Positions 58,945 through 64,000 of a stretch of 64,000 nucleotides of DNA are shown here, in pieces. Below the pieces are notes generated by a model. It searched no databases. It saw nothing but the letters and a program-made list of their open reading frames with translations, and was not told where the DNA came from. The DNA comes from Pandoraea fibrosis. Lineage in GTDB: Bacteria > Pseudomonadota > Gammaproteobacteria > Burkholderiales > Burkholderiaceae. Position numbers and translations under genes: made by a program. The stretch lies in the NCBI RefSeq assembly GCF_000807775.2, contig NZ_CP047385.1, positions 4,030,001 through 4,094,000 of the forward strand. The letters are read 5' to 3'. Numbering within the stretch: the first letter of the stretch is position 1; each line of letters starts with the position of its first letter.

Positions 58945-59286
58945 TCAGACGTCCAACAGTTCGACCTCGAAGACCAGCGTCGCGTTGGGCGGAATCACGC
59001 CGCCGGCGCCGCGTGCGCCGTAGCCCAGTTCGGGCGGAATGACCAGCTTGCGCTTGCCGCCGACCTTCATGCCGGCAACCCCTTCGTCCCAACCGCGAAT
59101 GACCATGCCGCCGCCGAGCACGAAGGCGAACGGGTCGTTACGGTCTTTGCTGGAATCGAATTTCTTGCCGTCGGTCAGCCAACCCGTGTAGTGAACGGTG
59201 ACGGTTTTGCCCGGCGTGGCTTCGGTGCCGTCGCCCACTTGCAAATCGTCGTACTGCAGGCCGGAATCGGTGGTGATGATCGACAT
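58945..59286 (-). CDS. FKBP-type peptidyl-prolyl isomerase
   Basis: This 113-residue single-domain isomerase has the usual FKBP residues: [55 protein letters not shown] (key parts GYGARG and IPPNATL). It has no signal peptide, so it acts in the cytoplasm. The ATG at 59286 follows GAGGA. It is the last core-genome gene before the island. Confidence 0.95.
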   Translation of the reverse strand: MSIITTDSGLQYDDLQVGDGTEATPGKTVTVHYTGWLTDGKKFDSSKDRNDPFAFVLGGGMVIRGWDEGVAGMKVGGKRKLVIPPELGYGARGAGGVIPPNATLVFEVELLDV

Positions 59287-59351
59287 CGTTGTCCTCGCTC
59301 GAAGAAGAGATGGTATCGACGCGCGAGGTATCGCCAACGCGCGAACTCGGG

Positions 59352-59391
59352 AAAGAAAAAACCCCCGGCTCTCCGCGAAGAGCCGGGGGTG
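59352..59391 (-). terminator. Terminator of the displaced tRNA-Ser gene
   Basis: On the minus strand ACCCCCGGCTCT pairs with AGAGCCGGGGGT and is followed by TTTTTTCTTTC. No gene now ends in front of it except the tRNA-Ser fragment, so it is probably the original tRNA terminator. Confidence 0.75.
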
Positions 59392-59407
59392 TTCCGCCAA
59401 GGCGACT

Positions 59408-59424
59408 TGGCGGAGACGGAGGGA
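59408..59424 (-). other. Attachment site: 17-bp tRNA-Ser 3' end fragment
   Basis: The minus strand reads TCCCTCCGTCTCCGCCA, the T-arm and acceptor 3' end with CCA that is common to tRNA-Ser genes. The rest of the tRNA is absent to the right. Islands that enter a tRNA 3' end leave such a copy at the far side. This marks the left edge of the element. Confidence 0.72.
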
Positions 59425-59926
59425 GGCGTCCACCTAAAGATAATTTCGTTAAAAATCAATGTGTTACGTTAACGTCCGATGGCCGTTTTGTACCTAGCTT
59501 GGCACGGATTGTACTTCGTCATTGGGAGGCCGGCAAAGCAGCACTCCCATCCGTGGGCGCTCTCAAGCCTCATCGGGACGCTACCGTCTCAGCTTGCAGG
59601 GATTCACCGCCCCCATGTACAAGACCGCCGCGAATGTTCGTCATGGGGAAGGCCGAGCCATAGGCACGCCCTCCCCCATGCCTACAGCGTAGCCATCACC
59701 ACGGCGTCAAGGCCGGGCGGCTCCGCCGTCGCTGCGCGAACCTTGACCCCGGATGCGTTAGCGGTAAGTCCCGCAGTCGTCCGAGCCGAATATTTCTCAT
59801 ACAGACCCTAAATAATTTTGTCCCGCTGCCGTTAACTCCGGTGGTCGCTTATCGTGACCACAGAGACCCTTATTTGTCCCGGAAATAGGTTACCGCCACG
59901 AAATTTTCAGTTAATTGAAATTAAAT
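59425..59926. other. Island edge without a clear gene
   Basis: About 500 nt of mixed composition. A minus-strand sigma-70 type promoter is visible (see the entry at 59508). Short frames (58-125 codons) lack ribosome sites. The last 110 nt before the next gene are AT-rich and probably hold its promoter. Confidence 0.4.
59508..59536 (-). promoter_or_regulatory. Leftward sigma-70 type promoter at the island edge
   Basis: TTGCCG (plus 59531-59536) and TACAAT (plus 59508-59513) are 17 nt apart on the minus strand, pointing at the attachment site. What it transcribes is unclear. Confidence 0.35.
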
Positions 59927-60955
59927 ATGAAGATATCGAATTTTATTGCGCTTGCTGTTTTGGCGGTTAGCCATCAATCGTATGCACAAGACATTCGAGA
60001 CCAGATGGACATCAAAACTGGACGTGCGACGCTGGTAATACCCAATGCGCAACCTGACCAAGCCGCCGAAAAAATAAAAGAAGCGATTAGCCAATTTGCC
60101 ATTCCAATAAATATCAATTTCAACTCAACTTCGTCAACCCTCCCCGCAAGACCGGGTTCGCCGGTAGAACGAAAGGTTGTTATTCAGGGAACCCCTGCGA
60201 CGGATTATACATGCCCAGGCTCCTATGCTGAAATTGTGAAAAGCCCCGCGCCTGTAAAAAATGTATTTTACTACAACCGCGAAGCATTGCGGGCATGTCT
60301 ATATGCCTTTCAAGGCGGCGTAAAGGTTGAAATGATTTTCCACAGAATGAAGAAAACCGAATCGCTGACGTCCGGGATATTCAATGGAATCACGAAGGCT
60401 ATCCAGGGAAGTGACGAAGACCGCATCTCCGCACAATTGAAAACCAATATTGACAAGATAAAGGAAGCGTTTCCATCGACCTTGATTGCCAGTATCCAAG
60501 TGCCCGGACTTCCCGCCGAAGAACCTGACAAGGACGCTGCGGCACAATTGATTCCGCCTTTGGCCGAATCCGAAGCGACACTTCCAGCTGCACAGAACAC
60601 CCATGCTGTAGCCGCGGCTTCGTCTGCGTCGTCCCAATCGGCCGCCCAGCAGCAACAAAGCAATGGTGTTGACCTCTCTTTCGTCGGCGCGCGAAAGGAA
60701 CTGGCGGCAATGGGGTTCAAGTTTTACGACCAGGACCAATTCGTTGATGCAGCGCGTCGTAACGATTTATTGACAGTCCGACTTTTTCTCGCGGCTGGAG
60801 GGATTCATCCAAGCGCTCCTGATAGTAAGGGTTCAACGGCGTTAGATTTTTCGAATGGCAATATGGAAATGAAAATGATTTTGACCGCCTTTGTTGAAGC
60901 GGACAAGCAAGGTCAATATCCAGGGAAGATTAGCGAAATGGTTTTTTCAAAATAG
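59927..60955 (+). CDS. Secreted protein with ankyrin-like C-terminus, island-borne
   Basis: This 342-residue protein has a Sec signal (residues 1-21, SYAQ). The middle is rich in Ala, Ser and Gln. The last 90 residues (FVDAARRNDLLTVRLFLAAG, then SKGSTALDFSNG) resemble one to two ankyrin repeats. Codon use is markedly poorer in GC than in the core genome, a sign of transfer. The ATG at 59927 is chosen over a TTG four codons up; neither has a strong ribosome site. It lies 108 nt before another secreted-protein gene. Confidence 0.75.
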   Translation: MKISNFIALAVLAVSHQSYAQDIRDQMDIKTGRATLVIPNAQPDQAAEKIKEAISQFAIPININFNSTSSTLPARPGSPVERKVVIQGTPATDYTCPGSYAEIVKSPAPVKNVFYYNREALRACLYAFQGGVKVEMIFHRMKKTESLTSGIFNGITKAIQGSDEDRISAQLKTNIDKIKEAFPSTLIASIQVPGLPAEEPDKDAAAQLIPPLAESEATLPAAQNTHAVAAASSASSQSAAQQQQSNGVDLSFVGARKELAAMGFKFYDQDQFVDAARRNDLLTVRLFLAAGGIHPSAPDSKGSTALDFSNGNMEMKMILTAFVEADKQGQYPGKISEMVFSK

Positions 60956-61063
60956 AATCTAGAATCGCAAAAGATGGAGTTGCCAGAAATGGACGAGCCA
61001 TTGTATTACTCATCGGCAAAGTATCGAGCAAGACCGGGATTTTTAATAACGAACTTAGAAGCC

Positions 61064-61438
61064 ATGAAAAAATCAGCTATTGCAGGGGCCTTACTTATTC
61101 TCATGCCCGTGATTTCTCACGGACAAAGCATGGACGCGGCTGAAATCAGGAAGTTAAATCATGACCAGAGCGTCAGAGCCGAGCAAGAGTATTTGCAGAA
61201 AAAACGAAAAGAGGAAGCCAAAAATATTGCAGCCATGGCACAGCTCCCCCGAGGTTCCGAGGACTCATGCAAGAGAGACAAGCAGGCGCATATTTCCGGG
61301 CCGGATTACTCCACCCTTAACTGTCAATTGGGCGGAATAGTAGAATTGGATGATTTAAGAAATGCCGGGTGGATTGTCGTTAATAAAATGGAAGGCCAAT
61401 ATGGGTTCGAGGATTACCTTATCAGAAAAGCACGATAA
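61064..61438 (+). CDS. Small secreted protein, island-borne
   Basis: This 124-residue protein has a signal peptide (1-21, ISHGQ), then a charged helical stretch (NHDQSVRAEQEYLQKKRKEEA) and a C-terminal part with two Cys (DSCKRDKQ and STLNCQLGG) that could pair. The ATG at 61064 follows AGAAG. It is low in GC like the gene before it, and both may form one unit. No family is recognised. Confidence 0.68.
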   Translation: MKKSAIAGALLILMPVISHGQSMDAAEIRKLNHDQSVRAEQEYLQKKRKEEAKNIAAMAQLPRGSEDSCKRDKQAHISGPDYSTLNCQLGGIVELDDLRNAGWIVVNKMEGQYGFEDYLIRKAR

Positions 61439-61738
61439 ATAATCGCGGCCTACAATCGGCGCACTCACAAATCTAGTGTGCCGATTCACGAATCATCCTC
61501 CCCTCACGGACATATACTCATCTGTCACACGTCGGCCGAGCACGAGCCGCCCGACGCAGTACCGCCCCGGCCATTGACGGGTTTCGGTGGTGACCGCCTT
61601 ACTGGTCGGCTAAAAATACACGGCAGCGGTAAGGGGATACCGGTTTCTGTGGGGGCAGAGTTGAGACAACCGGCACGCGGGCGACGATAGCGCGTGACTC
61701 GAATGACTGTCTGAATCATCCGCGCGTACGGATGGTGG

Positions 61739-61769
61739 AAGGCTCCCGGCGCACCATGCCGGGGGCTTT
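61739..61769 (+). terminator. Terminator after the island secreted-protein genes
   Basis: AAGGCTCCCGGC pairs with GCCGGGGGCTTT (two wobble pairs) around GCACCAT and is followed by GCTATTTCT. Confidence 0.5.
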
Positions 61770-61780
61770 GCTATTTCTAA

Positions 61781-61910
61781 GCGAAGATATATATAAGATA
61801 TCAAAGCGAAGAAATATACCTTAAAACAGCATATTTATGCTTAAGCATAGAATAGGCTATTCCCGATATATGTTTGCGAAGAAATAGCCCGGAATAGCCG
61901 ATATATGTTT
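61781..61910. repeat. AT-rich block of direct repeats and palindromes
   Basis: GCGAAGA begins at 61781, 61806 and 61876, with GCGAAGAAATA at the last two. CGATATATGTTT occurs at 61864-61875 and 61899-61910. ATGCTTAAGCAT (61837-61848) is a perfect palindrome and GAATAGGCTATTC (61850-61862) a perfect inverted repeat. Such an arrangement resembles iterons of a replication origin, a partition site or an operator cluster. Confidence 0.6.
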
Positions 61911-62088
61911 AATCGAGAAAATTTCTCTCCTGGTCCAGCGAATATTTTTTATGACCGCTGCGCGGCCAGCAACCAGGGCGGCCGATGGCCGCTCGCGCCC
62001 GATGCACCGCCCAAGTCTTATCGCCAGCGGGCATCTTTTCCCGAAATCGGCGCTATACGCATTATCGAAACCTGATTCCGCGTGTGCA

Positions 62089-62358
62089 ATGCGCCACCCC
62101 TTCGCATCCTTTCTTTTGCCCTACGCCGTCATGGCCGCGCTGGTCGCGGCCTGCGGCGTCACGCTTGAGCTTCACGCCCCGGCTCTCGTGTCTATCCTGG
62201 ACGACCTGCTGACCGGGCATATGATGCTGTTCGGGGCCTGGCTGAGCTTGGCAGCGGCAGGCGTCGATTACGTGCTCGTCACGCTGCATCGTAAGCTGCG
62301 CATGGGCGAGGTCGGCGCGAAATCGTCCGCGCAGCTTCACCTTTCCGGGAGGCGGTAA
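62089..62358 (+). CDS. Small two-helix membrane protein of the island
   Basis: This 89-residue protein begins MRHPFASFLLPYAVMAALVA and has two hydrophobic segments (about 7-25 and 44-62) followed by a basic tail. Its stop overlaps the next ATG as TAATG, so the two are probably translated together. No strong ribosome site precedes the ATG at 62089; the frame up to 61951 is an alternative. No family is recognised. Confidence 0.55.
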   Translation: MRHPFASFLLPYAVMAALVAACGVTLELHAPALVSILDDLLTGHMMLFGAWLSLAAAGVDYVLVTLHRKLRMGEVGAKSSAQLHLSGRR

Positions 62359-62510
62359 TGCGCGGACGTACTGAACGCAAGCAGCCGGTTCGCGCGCACG
62401 AGCAGCGGACCGGAGACAGGCAGCCACCCGCCATCAGCGAAGCCGTGGCGCGCATCATGAAAGCCCTTGGAATTCGCAATGGCGACCGTACCGAACAGCC
62501 GAAACGTTGA
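62358..62510 (+). CDS. 50-residue basic protein of the island
   Basis: This short frame begins MRGRTERKQPVRAHEQRTGD and ends NGDRTEQPKR. GGAGG lies about six nt upstream and the ATG overlaps the stop of the membrane protein gene. It overlaps the recombinase start by 32 nt. The basic composition could suit DNA or RNA binding, but this is only a guess. Confidence 0.5.
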   Translation: MRGRTERKQPVRAHEQRTGDRQPPAISEAVARIMKALGIRNGDRTEQPKR

Positions 62511-63537
62511 CCGGTTCGACTCGGTCCGAATCACGCCGCACCGGGCACCCGGCGGGCACGAGCGCCTTCGGCTGGCCGAGCGCGTCACAGCGCTGCGCGA
62601 GCGGCTGGAAGCGCGAGCCGACGCGCGCTCGGCAGCACAATTGCAGGCCGACGTGCGGGAAGCGCGCGGCTTCGTGCGGGGCTTCGACTCGCGCGCCGTG
62701 TCGGACCGCACGGCAGACCGATATGGCCGAGTCGTCGCGCGGATGCGGGCGGCAGGCGAGCGGCCCGAGGATGCCGCCGGGAGCAAGAACACATTCGAGT
62801 ACCGTCGCGCCGCGCTCGTGCATGTCACGCGCGCCGAAGTCAAAAGTGCGTTGCGCGACCTCGACCGGGCCAAGCGCTCGAAAGACCTGGACCGTGCCGC
62901 CGAAGCGTACAACCGGGTCCGTACCGGGCTCGAAACGCTGCGGCGCTATCCACCGACCACCGGGAACCGCGAAGCCGACCGGATGCGGCGCAGCGCGTAC
63001 AACGGGCCATCGCGCGCTGCCCCCGACCGCAGCAACGGCAAACGGGCTTCGTTGTCCGGCTTGCCGGACGACTGGCGCGATGCCGTGCAGCGCGCAGCAC
63101 CGGACCGGGACCGCGCCGCGTTCGCCGTCATGGCGCTGACCGGCGCGCGCCCTGCCGAAGTCAGGGGAACCAAGGTTCGACAGCACGGCGATGCGGTCAC
63201 GCTCACCATCCAAGGCGCGAAGGTAGACGATGCACGGGGTATCGACGTGCGCACGCTGACCTTCACGCGCGATGAACTCGCGGATACCCAGGCGGGCCGT
63301 GACTTGGCGGAATGGCTCGGGGCGCGTGAGCAGCGCACCGTCACGCATACCGGCTCCGTCGAAGCATTCCGTGAGCGCGTGGGTCGCGCGGCGGACCGTG
63401 CTGGCTTGCCGCAGGTGTCGGCTTACACGTACCGTCATGCCGCCGCACGCGACATGAAGAACGAGGGCGTTTCGCGCGAAGCTATTGCGGAACGCTTGGG
63501 ACATCGTAGCGAACGCTCGCAGAGCGTCTACGGCTGA
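62479..63537 (+). CDS. Tyrosine recombinase (phage integrase family)
   Basis: This 352-residue protein has an Arg-rich N-terminal part and a C-terminal catalytic domain. The first Arg is in ALTGARPAEV (224), the second in AYTYRH (319), the following His in RLGH (342) and the nucleophile in SVYG (Tyr351). The His that usually starts the H-x-x-R box is Tyr316. It is the likely integrase or a plasmid-type resolvase for the element. The ATG at 62479 is chosen; a TTG at 62467 would add four codons. Confidence 0.82.
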   Translation: MATVPNSRNVDRFDSVRITPHRAPGGHERLRLAERVTALRERLEARADARSAAQLQADVREARGFVRGFDSRAVSDRTADRYGRVVARMRAAGERPEDAAGSKNTFEYRRAALVHVTRAEVKSALRDLDRAKRSKDLDRAAEAYNRVRTGLETLRRYPPTTGNREADRMRRSAYNGPSRAAPDRSNGKRASLSGLPDDWRDAVQRAAPDRDRAAFAVMALTGARPAEVRGTKVRQHGDAVTLTIQGAKVDDARGIDVRTLTFTRDELADTQAGRDLAEWLGAREQRTVTHTGSVEAFRERVGRAADRAGLPQVSAYTYRHAAARDMKNEGVSREAIAERLGHRSERSQSVYG

Positions 63538-63549
63538 TAGGGGCAGGCG

Positions 63550-64000
63550 ATGAGCTTGTGGGCGTTCGACCAATTGATTGTCAAGATGCTGCGCGCGGCG
63601 GGCTATAACGAACGCGCGGATGCCGTGGCGCGCTCCGCATCCGAGGATAGCGGCGCATCGCGTCCAGCGCACTACGAAGCACCGGACGATGACGGGCCGA
63701 GTACTGCACCGCTTCATCAGCCCGGCGCAGCTATCGCGGATAGCGATACTGAATCCGCGCGCGCCGCGCATGCGGCATCCGCCGCGCCAGGCCACGGCGC
63801 AGCAGGCAGCGACACCGCCGGAGCCGAGCCGCACGCGACAGATAGCGTAGCCGCTTCTCCTGGTCAGCCTGCGGCGTCAGCCGCTGAAGTCACGCACGCC
63901 GGAGACAGTCCAAGTGCCAGCGGACATGCTGGCACGTCGCACGGTGCAACATCCGACGCGCCGACCGAATCGCCCGGTCCGGCGACTCGCCCCGCGCCGG
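63550..64000 (+). CDS. Pro/Ala/Ser-rich protein, runs off the right edge
   Basis: The frame opens MSLWAFDQLIVKMLRAAGYN at an ATG at 63550, 12 nt after the recombinase stop with GGGGCAGG just upstream, and stays open to the window end (150 codons seen). After about 35 residues it is low-complexity, rich in Ala, Ser, Pro, Gly, His and Asp. Such tails are found in some conjugation and replication proteins, but nothing visible identifies this one. Confidence 0.6.
   Translation, partial: MSLWAFDQLIVKMLRAAGYNERADAVARSASEDSGASRPAHYEAPDDDGPSTAPLHQPGAAIADSDTESARAAHAASAAPGHGAAGSDTAGAEPHATDSVAASPGQPAASAAEVTHAGDSPSASGHAGTSHGATSDAPTESPGPATRPAP

Larger units (their letters stand above)
61439..62088. other. 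650-nt non-coding stretch of the island
   Basis: No gene is supported. It holds a terminator hairpin at 61739-61769, an AT-rich block of repeats and palindromes at 61781-61910, and a transition back to high GC from about 61960. The change of composition suggests a junction between differently derived parts of the element. Confidence 0.45.

Noticed and set aside
61478..61719. Short frames on both strands after the island secreted-protein genes
   Set aside because: They have no ribosome site, overlap each other antisense and lie before a terminator-like hairpin; composition is not convincing.

Overview
The window is a high-GC betaproteobacterial chromosome segment. Gene order (purA-hisZ-hflCK-hflX-hfq-der-bamB-yfgM-hisS-ispG-rodZ-rlmN-ndk, then surE-pcm-nlpD-rpoS, then recR-ybaB-dnaX-ffs, trxA and rho) and the sequence of Hfq point to Burkholderiaceae. 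Pandoraea or a close relative is my best guess; the genus is inferred, not shown. Most genes lie on the minus strand.

Layout. 1-16.9 kb: a housekeeping block on the minus strand (purine salvage and AMP synthesis, HisZ, the HflKC protease regulator, HflX, Hfq, Der, BamB, YfgM, HisRS, IspG, RodZ, RlmN, Ndk). 17.3-24.6 kb: a Bax-inhibitor-1 family membrane protein, RlmD, a DEDD exonuclease, then rpoS-nlpD-pcm-surE. 24.8-29.0 kb: an ABC importer of the SsuABC/TauABC type and a CaiB-type CoA-transferase. 29.3-39.4 kb: the accessory heart of the window. It encodes a LuxR-type regulator, small exported proteins, two proteins with Fap-type amyloid repeats, a C39-family peptidase, a FapE-position protein, a coiled-coil plus beta-barrel outer-membrane protein and a sigma-54 activator. 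I read this as a functional-amyloid (Fap-like) export system. Two close matches to the sigma-54 -24/-12 promoter stand in front of its two transcription units. 39.7-49.3 kb: recR, ybaB, dnaX, SRP RNA, trxA, rho, a TPR protein, an orphan iron-binding protein behind a Fur-box-like site, and a patatin lipoprotein. 49.5-59.3 kb: an NlpC/P60 hydrolase, the yejABEF-type peptide ABC importer, an Asp/Asn beta-hydroxylase, a Bcr/CflA-type MFS pump and an FKBP isomerase.

59.4-64 kb: a mobile element. A 17-bp copy of a tRNA-Ser 3' end, next to the terminator that the tRNA gene would have used, marks the edge of an island. To its right are two low-GC secreted-protein genes, an AT-rich repeat and palindrome block, a small membrane protein, a 50-residue protein, a tyrosine recombinase and a Pro/Ala/Ser-rich protein that runs off the window. 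The other island end, with the expected intact tRNA-Ser, lies outside.

How the parts work together: in the amyloid locus the likely path is sigma-54 activation, Sec export of the repeat proteins, periplasmic handling or cleavage by the C39 peptidase, and passage through the barrel to the surface. Function is inferred from repeat motifs and gene order; no database search was possible.
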